A stretch of 64,000 nt of DNA from Luteibacter sp. UNCMF331Sha3.1 (GTDB lineage Bacteria > Pseudomonadota > Gammaproteobacteria > Xanthomonadales > Rhodanobacteraceae). The stretch is taken from contig NZ_FOBU01000002.1 in NCBI RefSeq assembly GCF_900109915.1, forward strand, positions 172,443 to 236,442, given 5' to 3'. Both the position numbers and the translations under genes were made by a program. The notes beneath the pieces were generated by a model. That model searched no databases. It was not told the DNA's origin and saw only the letters and a program-made list of their open reading frames with translations. Of this stretch, positions 15,201 through 27,379 are shown piece by piece. Every line of letters starts with the position of its first letter. Within the stretch, counting starts at the first letter, position 1.

Positions 15201-16616
15201 TCAGGGTGCCGTCATCGGCGTGGGCACGTAGATTTCCGGCTTCACTCGCGCCGGCTCGGTGAGGGCCTGCAGGAAGGCGTTGCGCCACGTGGTGATGTCG
15301 TTGCGTTCCAGCACGTCCATCATCGACTGCCAGCGCATCCGGCGCTCCTTCAACGGCATTTCCAGCGCGCGTTTCAGCGCGTCGGACACTTCGTCCAGGT
15401 CGGACGGGTTCACGAGCAGCGCGGCGTCGAGCTCCTGCGCGGCGCCCGCGAATCGCGAGAGCACCAGCACGCCCGGGTCCTGCGGGTCCTGGCAGGCCAC
15501 GTATTCCTTCGCCACGAGGTTCATGCCGTCGCGCAGGGGCGTGACGAGGCCGACCTTGGCGACACGGAAGTAGCCGGCCAGCACCTTGTGCCCGAAGGAC
15601 TTGTTGACATAGCGGATGGGCACCCAGTCCGGCTCGGCGTACTGGCCGTTGATGTGCCCCGCGCTGCGCTCCAGTTCGCGACGCAGCGAACGGTATTCGG
15701 GCACGTCGGAGCGCGACGGCGGCGCGATCTGCAACAGCGACACGCGCCCGCGCATGTCCTTGTGGTCGCGCAGCAGGCGGGCGAAGCCCTCGAACCGCTC
15801 CGGCAGGCCCTTCGAATAATCGAGCCGGTCCACGCCGATGATCAGCGAGCGGTCGTCGATGGAAGCCCGCAGCTTGGCGACCGCGCCGCTGTCTTCCGCA
15901 CGGTGGGCGAGCTCCACGGCCTCGGCCGTGTCGATGCTGATTGGGAAGACGCCGGCGCGGAAGATACGGCCGTTCGCGGCGCGGATCCGGCCGCCCGTGC
16001 GCATCGCCGCGCCGAGTTCATGCAGGAAATAGTCTTCGAGCGCACGCAGGTCGCGCTGCGTGTGCACGCCCACCAGGTCGTAGGAGGCCAGCGGCTCCAG
16101 CAGCTCGCGGTGACGCGGCAGGGTGATCAGCAGGCCGGCCGCCGGCAGCGGCGTGTGGAGGAAGAATCCGATCCGGTTCTCGATCCCGAGTTCGCGCAGC
16201 ATCGCGGCGAGCGGAATGAGGTGGTAATCGTGCACCCAGACGATGTCGTCCTTGCGGATCAGCTTGGCCACGCGCTTGGCGAACGCACGGTTGACGCGCA
16301 GGTAGCCTTCGAGGTGATCGCGGCGGTAATCCACCAGATCGCCGCGGTAGTGGAACAGGGGCCAGAGGGCGCGGTTGGCGAAGCCACTGTAGTACTCGTC
16401 GTGGTCCGCCTTGGACATGTCGATCGTGGCGTAGCTGATGTGGCCATCCTCGACCTCGTGCAGCTCCTTGCCCGTCTCGGCGGCGATGTTGCCGCTCCAG
16501 CCGAACCACAGCCCACCCATTTCCTGCAGCGCCGCGTTCATCGCGGACGCCAGGCCACCCGTCTGCGTCTGTTTCGGCAGCGCGACGCGGTTCGATATGA
16601 CGACTAGACGGCTCAT
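15201..16616 (-). CDS. otsA: Alpha,alpha-trehalose-phosphate synthase (GT20)
   Basis: A 471-residue cytosolic glycosyltransferase making trehalose-6-phosphate from UDP-glucose and glucose-6-phosphate. Family motifs are visible: SRLVVISNRV at the N-terminus, WVHDYHLIPLAAMLR, FFLHTPLP, VDRLDYSKGLPERF and LRDGMNLVAKEYVA. The ATG at 16616 has AAAGGAAAG just upstream and overlaps the otsB stop as ATGA, so the two genes are translationally coupled. Trehalose protects against osmotic, heat and desiccation stress. Confidence 0.96.
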   Translation of the reverse strand: MSRLVVISNRVALPKQTQTGGLASAMNAALQEMGGLWFGWSGNIAAETGKELHEVEDGHISYATIDMSKADHDEYYSGFANRALWPLFHYRGDLVDYRRDHLEGYLRVNRAFAKRVAKLIRKDDIVWVHDYHLIPLAAMLRELGIENRIGFFLHTPLPAAGLLITLPRHRELLEPLASYDLVGVHTQRDLRALEDYFLHELGAAMRTGGRIRAANGRIFRAGVFPISIDTAEAVELAHRAEDSGAVAKLRASIDDRSLIIGVDRLDYSKGLPERFEGFARLLRDHKDMRGRVSLLQIAPPSRSDVPEYRSLRRELERSAGHINGQYAEPDWVPIRYVNKSFGHKVLAGYFRVAKVGLVTPLRDGMNLVAKEYVACQDPQDPGVLVLSRFAGAAQELDAALLVNPSDLDEVSDALKRALEMPLKERRMRWQSMMDVLERNDITTWRNAFLQALTEPARVKPEIYVPTPMTAP

Positions 16617-17395
16617 CTTTCCTTTGCGGCTCCTTGCGTCACGATGGCTTTCACGGAATCCAGCCAAGCATGGACATCGCCCGGGCTAGACAATGTGAAC
16701 ATGGCCTGTGACGGTTCTCTTGCACCGACGCGCACCGACGCGCCGCCGCGCTCGTTGACCGCCGCGAACCCGTGCTCGTCCGTGAGATCGTCGCCCAGGT
16801 ACACCGGTTGGCGTCCCCGGAACGGCGGCGACGCGAGGAAGGCGGCGACCGCCGCGCCCTTGTCCACGCCGCGCGGTTTGAACTCGTAGACGAAGTTGCC
16901 CGGTTGCAGCTCGAACCCCGGAAACCGGCGGACGATCGCCGGCGCGATCCGGCCCAGTTCGTCGGCGCGCTCGGGGTGCTCGCGGCAGTGCAGCGCGACC
17001 GACCACGTCTTGTCCTCGACCCGCACGCCCAGCAGGGCGGCGAGGTCGTGCACGGCATGGCGCAGCCGTCGCAATTCGTCCTCGTCGACGTGCTCGGTCG
17101 TGCGGCGGCCGTCGCTGTCGCGCCGCTCGAGCCCGTGCTGGCCCGCGGCAGCCCACAGGCAGCGGCCGAAAATGCGGTCGAGGCCCGAGATGGCACGGCC
17201 GCTGACGAGGGCCATCGCCCCGCCGAGCGCGTCGTGCAGCGCATCGAGCGTGGCGAGGAGGCCGTCGGGGACGAAAACGGCGTCGGGGTCGTCGGCGAAG
17301 GCGAGCAGCGTGCCGTCCGCGTCGAGGAAAAGGGCGGTGTCGCGGGTGACCAGGTCCACGGGAGGGGCGGGCAGGGTGTCGCGGGCGGCGTTCAC
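16613..17395 (-). CDS. otsB: Trehalose-6-phosphate phosphatase
   Basis: A 260-residue HAD-superfamily phosphatase that removes phosphate from the OtsA product. It shows motif I LFLDADGTLL (in OtsB proteins usually DxDGTL), motif II LVSGRAISGLD, and the metal-binding YLGDDLTDEHGF. The start is GTG (MNAARDTLPAPPVDL). First gene of the otsBA operon, coupled to otsA by an ATGA overlap. It is divergent from clpB across a 172-bp gap. Confidence 0.94.
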   Translation of the reverse strand: MNAARDTLPAPPVDLVTRDTALFLDADGTLLAFADDPDAVFVPDGLLATLDALHDALGGAMALVSGRAISGLDRIFGRCLWAAAGQHGLERRDSDGRRTTEHVDEDELRRLRHAVHDLAALLGVRVEDKTWSVALHCREHPERADELGRIAPAIVRRFPGFELQPGNFVYEFKPRGVDKGAAVAAFLASPPFRGRQPVYLGDDLTDEHGFAAVNERGGASVRVGAREPSQAMFTLSSPGDVHAWLDSVKAIVTQGAAKER

Positions 17396-17474
17396 GATGG
17401 CTCCAGGGGGCGTCGATCCTGTCAGGATGCCTTCCGAACCGTGAAAAAAGCGCTGCGTCGAACCGCCAGGAACC

Positions 17475-17501
17475 GTTGAACGCGAACGGTCTCACCCGCA
17501 T
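17475..17501 (+). promoter_or_regulatory. Heat-shock (sigma-32 type) promoter candidate for clpB
   Basis: GTTGAAC, 13 bases, CCCGCAT. This resembles the sigma-32 consensus CTTGAAA-N13-CCCCAT and lies 66 bp before the clpB ATG. ClpB is a classic sigma-32 gene, so position and identity agree. Confidence 0.55.
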
Positions 17502-17567
17502 CTGTAAGGGCAGAGGCGGTCGCGGGGAGGGCCCGGGGCGCGCCATCACCTTCGGAGGATCCTTTCA

Positions 17568-20150
<2,583 letters not shown>

Positions 20151-20152
20151 TC

Positions 20153-20188
20153 GAATGGCCATCGTGCGTCCGCGCACGATGGCCATTC
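20153..20188. terminator. Hairpin between convergent clpB and TonB receptor genes
   Basis: A perfect 16-bp stem (GAATGGCCATCGTGCG with its complement) and a 4-base loop, 2 bp after the clpB stop and 11 bp before the receptor stop. There is no U-run, so the terminator role is inferred from the stem strength and its position between two converging genes. Confidence 0.6.
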
Positions 20189-20199
20189 GCGCCTTGCAC

Positions 20200-22689
20200 T
20201 CAGAACCGGAAGCCGACCTTCGCGTAGTAGTACCGGCCGTTGAAGCCGAACGGCGATAGCGACGAGTACTGCAGGCCGCTGAAATAATCCTCGCCGGTGT
20301 TGGTGGGACTGACGCGCGTCGGGTACTGGTTGGTGGCGTTGTCGACACCCAGCGTGACGCTCCACGCGTCGAGCGTGTAGCCCACGGAGGTGTTCAGCAG
20401 CCACCGTGCGGCGAACGTCTGATCGGTCGACGCATCGGTGGTCACGCGCGTCACGGTGCCGTACCGCGTGAGGTCCGCGTGCGCGCGGAAGCTGGCCAGG
20501 GACCAGTCGCCGCCCAGGACGAACTTAGTGCGTGGCGTGGCACGGGTCAGCAGGCCCTGGCTCGCCCGCCCGAACAGCTCGATGCCCTCCGACGCGTTCG
20601 CCTGCAGGATGGCCGGGGTAGCGGCCACGTCGAGCACCTTTACCTTGTTGTAGTTGCCGCTGGCCATCAGGTTGAATTCGCCGGCGTTCGTCGTGGGGAT
20701 GCGGTAGTTGATCACGACGTCCGCGCCGCGCGTGCGCGTGGTCGCGGCGTTGGCGAAGTACTGCACGGCGGTGACCTGCTGGCCGGGCACGACGCTGTTG
20801 AAGTACGCGGCGAGCACGGGGTCGGTGAGGCTGATGGTGTCGGAGTAGAGGATCTGGTTCCAGATGCGTATCTGGTACACGTCCAGCGTGGCGCTCAGGT
20901 TTGCGATCGGCTCCCACACGGCGCCGATGCCGTAGTTGGCGGACTTCTCGGGCTTCAGCGCCTTCGCGCCGAGGGCGACCGCCGCGGGATCCGAGGTGCG
21001 GTAGGTGCCGGTCTGCGCGAGCTGGCCCGTGCTCGGATCGATGATGGTCACGACGGACTGGTAGTTCTGCTGCGCGAGCGAGGGAGCACGGAAGCCGTTG
21101 GAGATCGTGCCGCGCAGCGCGAACGCCGGCGTGAACTGGTAGCGCATGGACACCTTGCCCGAGCGCGTCGACCCGGCGTCGCTGTAATGCTCGTAGCGTC
21201 CGGCGACGCCGGCGGAGAAGCGGTCGGTGACATCGGTTTCGAGATCGACGTAAGCGGCCTCGCTGTGCCGGGTGAAGCTTCCCGCGGCGGACGGCGGAAG
21301 ACCCGGGAAGACCTGCGCGCCGCCTGCGTACGGCGCGTCGGTGCCCGGAATCGTCGTCGCCGGGTTGAAGTAGTACGAATCCGGATCGCCTGCGTCGATC
21401 TGGTACTTCTCCCTGCGGTACTCGCCGCCGAACGCGAGCGTCAGCGGGTTGGGCAGCCAGCCCACGCTGAAATCCTTGCCGATGTCGACATTGGCGAGCG
21501 CTTGCGAGTTCTTGAAGGTGCCGGCGTTGAAGTACGTCGGCGAATGGCCCGTGGAGTAGAAGAGGTTGGTGTTGATGCTGTTGGCGACGTCGAACACGAG
21601 CGAGTTGATGCCGTAGTTGCCCGACGCATCCCAGCGCCAGCCGCCATCGGTCGTGCCCTTCACGCCGAGGATGGCGGTGCTGTCGTTCGTATGGTTGACG
21701 ATCTGCGGAAGGAAGCCGTCCGGATAGACCTCCGGCACGTTGCGTGCGTTCGTGGCGCCGCGGTAGTAACCGTTCGAGGTCACATCGCGGCGGCTCAGGC
21801 TGAGCACGCCATAGAGGTCCACGTTGTGCGCCACGGCGTACTGGAAATTGGTGAGCGCCTGGTAGGTCTTGATCGCGGGGTCGCCGTAGCGCTGGTGCGC
21901 GATGTTCCCGTCGGCCGCCTCCTCGGGCGTGAACAGACCGACCGAGGCGGCGCGGTGGGTGTTCATCGCGTTCTGGTAATTCCACGCCACGCGCAGCCAG
22001 CCCTTCGCATCGGCGCCCTTGCCGCCGAGATCGATGCCCATGGACCCGTCGATGCCGTTGGTGGCGCCGTCACCCTTGTCCATGATGCCGCCGTTGGCGG
22101 TGATGAGGTTCGAGCCCGCGGCGGCGCCGTGTTTGAGCACGATATTGATCACGCCAGCGATGGCGTCGGAACCGTACTGCGCCGCGGCGCCATCGCGCAG
22201 GACCTCGATGTGGTCGATGGCCGAGATGGGAATGGAGTTCAGGTCGGCCGGTGCCGAACCGCGGCCGACGGACGGGTTGTAATTGACGAGCGCCGAGGTG
22301 TGATAGCGCTTGCCGTCGACGAGGACCAGGGTCGCATCGGGTGACAGGCCCCGCAGGCTCGCCGGACGTATCGCGTCGTTGCCGTCGTTGATCGCGGGGC
22401 GCGGGAAATCGAGCGAGGGGAGCAGGCGGGCCAGCGCCGTGGCCAGTTCCGTGCTGCCGGTGGCCGTCAGGTCGCGAGGCGTGAGTACGTCGATCGGGGA
22501 GAGCGAACTGGCTTCGGTACGCGTCGTCGAGCGGGTGCCGGTCACGACGACCTGGTCGAGCTGGCGTGCCTCGCTCGCCTGCGGCGGCGGGCTGGCGTCC
22601 TGCGCGTAGCCCGGTGTCACGATCATGAGGCCGAGGGTAGGTAGCCAGCGGCTGGCGGGTTTGCGTCGGAGGGTCGTGCCTTTCGTCAT
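20200..22689 (-). CDS. TonB-dependent receptor (FecA/CirA-like outer-membrane transporter)
   Basis: An 829-residue protein from the ATG at 22689, which gives a signal peptide (MTKGTTLRRKPASRW...GYAQD). The TonB-box region QLDQVVVTGTR is followed by a plug with SLRGLSPDATLVLVDGKRYH and IDHIEVLRDGAAAQYGSDAI, then a large barrel ending in KVGFRF. The plug motifs (VLVDGKR, RDGAAAQYGSDAIAGVIN) are those of receptors in xanthomonads and sphingomonads that often import carbohydrates or siderophores. It has no transport partner beside it, so the substrate is unknown. It converges on clpB. Confidence 0.92.
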   Translation of the reverse strand: MTKGTTLRRKPASRWLPTLGLMIVTPGYAQDASPPPQASEARQLDQVVVTGTRSTTRTEASSLSPIDVLTPRDLTATGSTELATALARLLPSLDFPRPAINDGNDAIRPASLRGLSPDATLVLVDGKRYHTSALVNYNPSVGRGSAPADLNSIPISAIDHIEVLRDGAAAQYGSDAIAGVINIVLKHGAAAGSNLITANGGIMDKGDGATNGIDGSMGIDLGGKGADAKGWLRVAWNYQNAMNTHRAASVGLFTPEEAADGNIAHQRYGDPAIKTYQALTNFQYAVAHNVDLYGVLSLSRRDVTSNGYYRGATNARNVPEVYPDGFLPQIVNHTNDSTAILGVKGTTDGGWRWDASGNYGINSLVFDVANSINTNLFYSTGHSPTYFNAGTFKNSQALANVDIGKDFSVGWLPNPLTLAFGGEYRREKYQIDAGDPDSYYFNPATTIPGTDAPYAGGAQVFPGLPPSAAGSFTRHSEAAYVDLETDVTDRFSAGVAGRYEHYSDAGSTRSGKVSMRYQFTPAFALRGTISNGFRAPSLAQQNYQSVVTIIDPSTGQLAQTGTYRTSDPAAVALGAKALKPEKSANYGIGAVWEPIANLSATLDVYQIRIWNQILYSDTISLTDPVLAAYFNSVVPGQQVTAVQYFANAATTRTRGADVVINYRIPTTNAGEFNLMASGNYNKVKVLDVAATPAILQANASEGIELFGRASQGLLTRATPRTKFVLGGDWSLASFRAHADLTRYGTVTRVTTDASTDQTFAARWLLNTSVGYTLDAWSVTLGVDNATNQYPTRVSPTNTGEDYFSGLQYSSLSPFGFNGRYYYAKVGFRF

Positions 22690-23017
22690 CGGTAGGTTCC
22701 CCAGGGCGAGCTCGTCGTCACGCGGGGCGCGGCACACCCCGCGACACGGCCGGCGGCCGTGCTGGAATCCAACTTAGGCAGGCCTGTTGCGATGCGTCAA
22801 TAAGACGGTTTCGCTTTGCGCCAACGAGGGGAAAAGATGCGGAAGCAGACCATGAATCAAGGGCTTGGCATAAAAATCGCTTTTCTCTCCATTTTGGTGC
22901 AAGCAAAAAGATGGCTGCCGCCGGCGGCTATCGCGATGCCGCGGGCGCCGATCGTGCATTGAAAAGGGCCGGTGCCACCCGATAATGGCCGGCTGTGACA
23001 TCCGAGGACCTCTTTCC
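22690..23017. other. Intergenic gap between divergent TonB receptor and fmdB genes
   Basis: 328 bases with no convincing gene. The middle is relatively AT-rich (around 22780-22910, with AAAAATCGCTTTT and AAGCAAAAAG). This is where promoters for the two divergent genes should lie, but no clear -10/-35 pair or operator stands out. GAGGACC serves as the ribosome site of fmdB. Confidence 0.5.
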
Positions 23018-23329
23018 ATGCCCATCTACGAATTCCAGTGCCAGGCCTGCGGTCATCGTTTCGAGCGGCTGCAAAAGATCTCCGACGCCGATCCGGCCGT
23101 GTGCCCGAGCTGTGGCGAGCCACGTGTCGGCCGGATGCTGAGTGCGCCGCAATTCCGCCTTGCGGGTGGTGGCTGGTACGAAACCGACTTCAAGAAGGAC
23201 GGCGACCGCAAGCGCAACCTCGTCGAAGGTTCGACCGGCGCGCCCGCGGCGAGCCCCGCGCCCGCGGCCGCGCCCGCTCCGGCACCGTCGCCAGCGCCCG
23301 CGAGCGGCAGCAAGGCCTCGTCCGACTGA
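23018..23329 (+). CDS. FmdB-family zinc-ribbon protein
   Basis: A 103-residue protein. The first 45 residues form a zinc ribbon with two CxxC pairs (CQACGHRFERLQ and CPSCGEPRVG), the FmdB/regulatory-protein family. The rest is a low-complexity Ala-Pro tail (PAPAAAPAPAPSPAPAS), probably disordered. FmdB-like genes sit upstream of aspS in many proteobacteria, as here, though a DUF3011 gene intervenes. The cellular role is not established; a regulatory function is only a family label. Confidence 0.85.
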   Translation: MPIYEFQCQACGHRFERLQKISDADPAVCPSCGEPRVGRMLSAPQFRLAGGGWYETDFKKDGDRKRNLVEGSTGAPAASPAPAAAPAPAPSPAPASGSKASSD

Positions 23330-23458
23330 GCTCGCCTGCCAACGCCGGATGACCGGCGCGGCGGCCGGCCCGCATGATCGGCAGATTCCTGCGATCCGTT
23401 CAAACATCGTTTCGTATTCCTCCGATAGTTTTGCGCCACACACATCGGAGGTAGGGGC

Positions 23459-24004
23459 ATGAAACGCATACTGGGACTGGCCGCCACGATCGCGCTCGGC
23501 GCCGCCGCCTTCACGGCCGCGCCCGCGGCGCACGCGCAGCGGGGCGGCGACACCGTCAATTGCTACAGCGACAATGGGCGTCGGTCCTACTGCCGCGTGC
23601 CGTGGCGCGACGCGCGTCTCGTTCGGCAGGACTCGAAGACGGACTGCATCCGCGGCCGCACCTGGGACATGGATCGGGGCGGGTTGTGGGTCGACGACGG
23701 CTGCCGAGGCATCTTCCAGGAAGCCCGCGGCTGGGGCGGTGGACGTCCGGGCGGCGGCTGGGACGACGACGATCACCACCCCGGCTGGGGCGGCGGTCGG
23801 CCGGGTGGCGGCGGTGGGCAGATCGTCAGCTGCGACAGCAACGACAACAAGCGTGTGTACTGCCGCTGGCCGGTGGGCCGGGGCGCGCGGCTCGTCGAGC
23901 AGACCTCGAAGGCCCCGTGCCGCGAAGGCTACAGCTACGGCTTCGACCGCAACCTGATCTGGGCGGATCACGGCTGCCGCGGCAAGTTCGACATCGGCCG
24001 CTGA
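23459..24004 (+). CDS. Secreted DUF3011 protein with two Cys-rich repeats
   Basis: A 181-residue protein with a clear signal peptide ending AAPAAHAQ. Two homologous DUF3011 units of about 55 residues (NCYSDNGRRSYCRV... and SCDSNDNKRVYCRW...) each carry four cysteines in matching positions, likely forming disulfides. A Gly/Asp/His-rich linker (GGGRPGGGWDDDDHHPGWGG) joins them and could bind metal or be flexible. GGAGGTAGGGGC is a very strong ribosome site. It lies between fmdB and aspS, breaking a common pair. Function unknown; exported to the periplasm or beyond. Confidence 0.8.
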   Translation: MKRILGLAATIALGAAAFTAAPAAHAQRGGDTVNCYSDNGRRSYCRVPWRDARLVRQDSKTDCIRGRTWDMDRGGLWVDDGCRGIFQEARGWGGGRPGGGWDDDDHHPGWGGGRPGGGGGQIVSCDSNDNKRVYCRWPVGRGARLVEQTSKAPCREGYSYGFDRNLIWADHGCRGKFDIGR

Positions 24005-24100
24005 GGCCGCTCTCCGGCACGTGGGAGCCCCGGCTCGTGGTACGATCCGGGGTCTTTTCCAACGCATTGACCGCCTCGCGGTAGCCGGAGCTCCAAGCGC

Positions 24101-25870
24101 ATGCGCACCCATTTTTGCGGCCTCATCGACGAGTCGCTGATCGGCCAGGACGTCACCCTCTGCGGGTGGGTCAATACCCTCCGCCTGCAGAGCCACGTCG
24201 CTTTCGTCGATCTTCGCGACCACGAGGGCCTGGCCCAGGTCGTGATCGAGCGCGACAACGCCGATGCTTTCGCCGTGGCCGGCGAGCTGGGTTACGAGTA
24301 CGTGGTGAAGGTCACCGGCCAGATCCGCAAGCGCCTGTCGTCCAACGACAAGCTGAAGACCGGCACCGTCGAGCTGTTGGCCGACAGGGTCGAGATTCTC
24401 AACGCCGCGCGCGACCTCCCGTTCGCGCTGCACGAGACGCCGAACGAGGACATGCGGATGACCTACCGCTACCTCGACCTGCGCCGCCCGGAAATGCAGG
24501 CGATGATGCGCACCCGCGCCGCGCTGGTGCGCGAACTGCGCCGCTACCTGGATACCGCGGGTTTCCAGGACATCGAAACCCCGATCCTCACCAAGGCCAC
24601 GCCGGAAGGCGCGCGCGACTACCTCGTGCCGAGCCGCGTGCATCCGGGCCAGTTCTACGCGCTGCCGCAGTCGCCGCAGCTCTTCAAGCAGATCCTGATG
24701 ATGGCGGGCTTCGACCGCTACTACCAGATCGCCCGTTGTTTCCGCGACGAAGATCTCCGCGCCGATCGCCAGCCGGAATTCACCCAGCTCGACCTCGAGT
24801 TCGCCTTCGTGGAAGAGCGCGACGTGCAGGATTTCGTCGAGAACCTCATCCGCCATGTGTTCCGCGAAGTGCGCCATGTCGAACTCGACGCGACCTTCCC
24901 GCGCATGACTTACGCCGAGGCGATGCGTCGCTTCGGTTCCGACAAGCCGGATCTGCGCAACCCGCTGGAACTGGTCGACGTCGCCGACGCGGTCAGGCAC
25001 ATCGAGTTCAAGGTGTTCGCCGAGCCTGCCAACGATCCGGCCGGCCGCGTGGCCGCGCTGCGCGTGCCCGGCGGTGCCGAGCTCTCGCGCAAGGACATCG
25101 ATGGCCTGACCGAGTTCGCCGGCCGTTACGGTGCGAAGGGGCTCGCCTGGCTGAAGGTCGACGACCTCGCGAAGGGCCGCGACGGCATCAACTCGCCGGT
25201 GGCGAAGTTCCTCGACGACGCGGCGCTGGCGCAGGTGCTGGCGCTTACCGGCGCCGCCAATGGCGACATCGTGTTCTTCGGCGCGGGTCGCTGGAAGACC
25301 GTCACCGACTTCATGGGCGCCGTGCGCCTGAAGGTCGGCCGCGACCGCGGCCTGGTCGAGAACAGCTGGAAGCCGCTGTGGGTCACCGATTTCCCGATGT
25401 TCGAGTACGACGACGAGGAGCAGCGTTTCGTCGCGCTCCACCATCCGTTCACCGCGCCGAACATCGACGACATCGCCGACCTCCGTGCGAACGCGGCAGT
25501 GGCGGTCAGTCGCGGCTACGACATGGTGCTCAACGGTAACGAGATCGGCGGCGGTTCGATCCGTATCCACCGTCCGGAAATGCAGAGCGCCGTGTTCGAG
25601 CTGCTCGGCATCGGTGCGGAGGAGGCGGAAGCGAAGTTCGGCTTCCTGCTCAAGGCGCTGCGCATGGGCGCGCCGCCCCACGGCGGCCTCGCGTTCGGCG
25701 TCGACCGTATCGCCGCGCTGATGGCCGGCACGGAATCCATCCGCGACGTCATCGCCTTCCCGAAGACGACCAGCGCGCAGGACCTCATGACTGACGCACC
25801 GTCGGCCGTGTCGGAGCCCCAGCTCAAGGAGCTGCACGTGCGTGTGGCCGCGGAGCCGGCGAAAGCCTGA
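24101..25870 (+). CDS. aspS: Aspartyl-tRNA synthetase
   Basis: A 589-residue class II synthetase. An N-terminal OB anticodon-binding domain ([20 protein letters not shown]) precedes the catalytic core with motif 2 ([19 protein letters not shown]). An inserted GAD domain of the bacterial type (about 280-410) follows, then motif 3 ([15 protein letters not shown]). It charges tRNA-Asp in the cytosol. Length and domains are standard. The alpha/beta hydrolase starts 2 bp after its stop. Confidence 0.97.
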   Translation: MRTHFCGLIDESLIGQDVTLCGWVNTLRLQSHVAFVDLRDHEGLAQVVIERDNADAFAVAGELGYEYVVKVTGQIRKRLSSNDKLKTGTVELLADRVEILNAARDLPFALHETPNEDMRMTYRYLDLRRPEMQAMMRTRAALVRELRRYLDTAGFQDIETPILTKATPEGARDYLVPSRVHPGQFYALPQSPQLFKQILMMAGFDRYYQIARCFRDEDLRADRQPEFTQLDLEFAFVEERDVQDFVENLIRHVFREVRHVELDATFPRMTYAEAMRRFGSDKPDLRNPLELVDVADAVRHIEFKVFAEPANDPAGRVAALRVPGGAELSRKDIDGLTEFAGRYGAKGLAWLKVDDLAKGRDGINSPVAKFLDDAALAQVLALTGAANGDIVFFGAGRWKTVTDFMGAVRLKVGRDRGLVENSWKPLWVTDFPMFEYDDEEQRFVALHHPFTAPNIDDIADLRANAAVAVSRGYDMVLNGNEIGGGSIRIHRPEMQSAVFELLGIGAEEAEAKFGFLLKALRMGAPPHGGLAFGVDRIAALMAGTESIRDVIAFPKTTSAQDLMTDAPSAVSEPQLKELHVRVAAEPAKA

Positions 25871-25872
25871 CG

Positions 25873-26505
25873 ATGAATCTTCCACAGCCCGATGTTCTGC
25901 TGTTGCACGGGCTGTGGATGCGTGGCTTCGCCATGGCGATGCTTCACCGTCGCCTGCGCGACGAGGGCTTCCGCGTTCACCAGTTCGAATACATGAGCGT
26001 GGCGGCGCCGCCCGAACAGGCCATCGCGCGCCTGCGCAAACGCATCCGTGCGCTGGCACCGGGTCCGGTCCACGTGGTGGGCCACAGCCTCGGCGGCATC
26101 CTTGCCCTGCTCGCATGCCGCGACGACGATCTGCCCGATGGCCGCATCGTCTGCCTCGGCTCGCCGCTCGCCGGTAGCGGCGCCGCGCGCGGACTGACCC
26201 ACCGCTGGGGCGGCGACGTGCTGCTGGGACGATCGAAGGAATTGCTGGAGCACGGCCTAGACCGCTGGGACGGCCGCCGCGAAGTCGGCGTCATCGCTGG
26301 TCGCCAGCCGATGGGACTGGGATCGCTGGTGGGCGACGTCGGCGCCGAGCACGACGGCTCCGTGGGCGTCGAAGAGACGCGTCTTCCCGGCCTCGCCGCC
26401 CACTGCGTGCTGGAAACCAGCCACACGGGGATGCTGGTTTCGGCCGACGTCGCTCGCCAGGCGGTGATGTTTCTCAGGGAAGGGCGGTTCGACACGGCGG
26501 CGTGA
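25873..26505 (+). CDS. Small alpha/beta hydrolase
   Basis: A 210-residue cytoplasmic protein without a signal peptide. It has the alpha/beta-hydrolase start (VLLLHGLWMRG) with the HG oxyanion segment, the nucleophile elbow GHSLGG, and a C-terminal His in ETSHTGML positioned like the catalytic histidine. It resembles small lipase/PGAP1-like esterases. The 2-bp spacing after aspS suggests co-transcription. The substrate is unknown. Confidence 0.82.
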   Translation: MNLPQPDVLLLHGLWMRGFAMAMLHRRLRDEGFRVHQFEYMSVAAPPEQAIARLRKRIRALAPGPVHVVGHSLGGILALLACRDDDLPDGRIVCLGSPLAGSGAARGLTHRWGGDVLLGRSKELLEHGLDRWDGRREVGVIAGRQPMGLGSLVGDVGAEHDGSVGVEETRLPGLAAHCVLETSHTGMLVSADVARQAVMFLREGRFDTAA

Positions 26506-26588
26506 TCCCACCGATAGCTCCTACAGGTCATGTCGCGATTCCGCTAGAATCCCGCCCCTAGTCCTTCCGGTACCGCCAGGAAACGAAC

Positions 26589-27335
26589 ATGGGTAGAGGC
26601 CCTTCCATCGAAGGTCGCAAGAACGCCGAAGACGCCAAGCGCGCCAAGGTGTTCACGAAGCTGATCCGCGAAATCACGATCGCCACCCGTGGCGGCGTGC
26701 CCGATCCGAACGGCAACCCGCGCCTGCGCGCCGCCGTCGACAAGGCGCTGGCGGCGAACATGACCAAGGACACCATCGAGCGCGCGATCAAGCGCGGCTC
26801 GGGTGCCGACGGCGGTGCCGACATGCACGAGATCCGCTACGAGGGCTACGGCCCGGCGGGTACCGCGCTGATCATCGACTGCGTCACCGACAACCAGACC
26901 CGCACCGTCGCCGACGTGCGCGCGGCCCTGAACAAGCTCGGCGGCAACATGGGCACCACCAATTCGGTGGCGTTCCAGTTCACCCGCGTGGGCCAGGTGG
27001 TCGTCCACACCGGTGGCGACGCCGACGTCGAGGGCCGGCTGGAAGAAGCCGCCATCGAGAACAACGCGGAAGACATCGTGATCGCCGACGGGGTGGGCAC
27101 GGTGCTGCTCGCCGCCGACCCGATCGCGGTGGAAGCCATGCGCAAGGCGCTGGTGGCCGCCGGTTTCGAGGTCGACAGCTCCGACGTGGTGATGCACCCC
27201 AATGGCCCGCTGGTCACCCCGACCGGCGAAGCGCTGGAGCAGTTCCGGAAACTGCTCGACCGCCTGGACAGCCTGGACGACGTGGACGAGGTCTACCACA
27301 ACGCCATCCTGCCGCAGGAAGCGGACGACGAGTGA
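26589..27335 (+). CDS. yebC: YebC/PmpR-family protein
   Basis: A 248-residue protein with the family N-terminus GRGPSIEGRKNAEDAKRAKV and the conserved EGYGPAGTALIIDCVTDNQ and NLGG-like NKLGGNMG stretches. The family was described as transcriptional regulators and more recently as helping ribosomes through proline stretches. It sits directly upstream of ruvC, the usual context. A TAGAAT element about 40 bp upstream could be the -10 box. A small GAGGCCC-TA-GGGCCTC palindrome overlaps its stop codon. Confidence 0.95.
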   Translation: MGRGPSIEGRKNAEDAKRAKVFTKLIREITIATRGGVPDPNGNPRLRAAVDKALAANMTKDTIERAIKRGSGADGGADMHEIRYEGYGPAGTALIIDCVTDNQTRTVADVRAALNKLGGNMGTTNSVAFQFTRVGQVVVHTGGDADVEGRLEEAAIENNAEDIVIADGVGTVLLAADPIAVEAMRKALVAAGFEVDSSDVVMHPNGPLVTPTGEALEQFRKLLDRLDSLDDVDEVYHNAILPQEADDE

Positions 27336-27379
27336 GGCCCTAGGGCCTCCTTCGCCACGCGCGCCACGACCCCGACGTC

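Noticed and set aside
22928-26116. 1062-codon minus-strand frame opposite fmdB, the DUF3011 gene and aspS
   Set aside because: Antisense to three well-supported genes; composition is typical of shadow frames.
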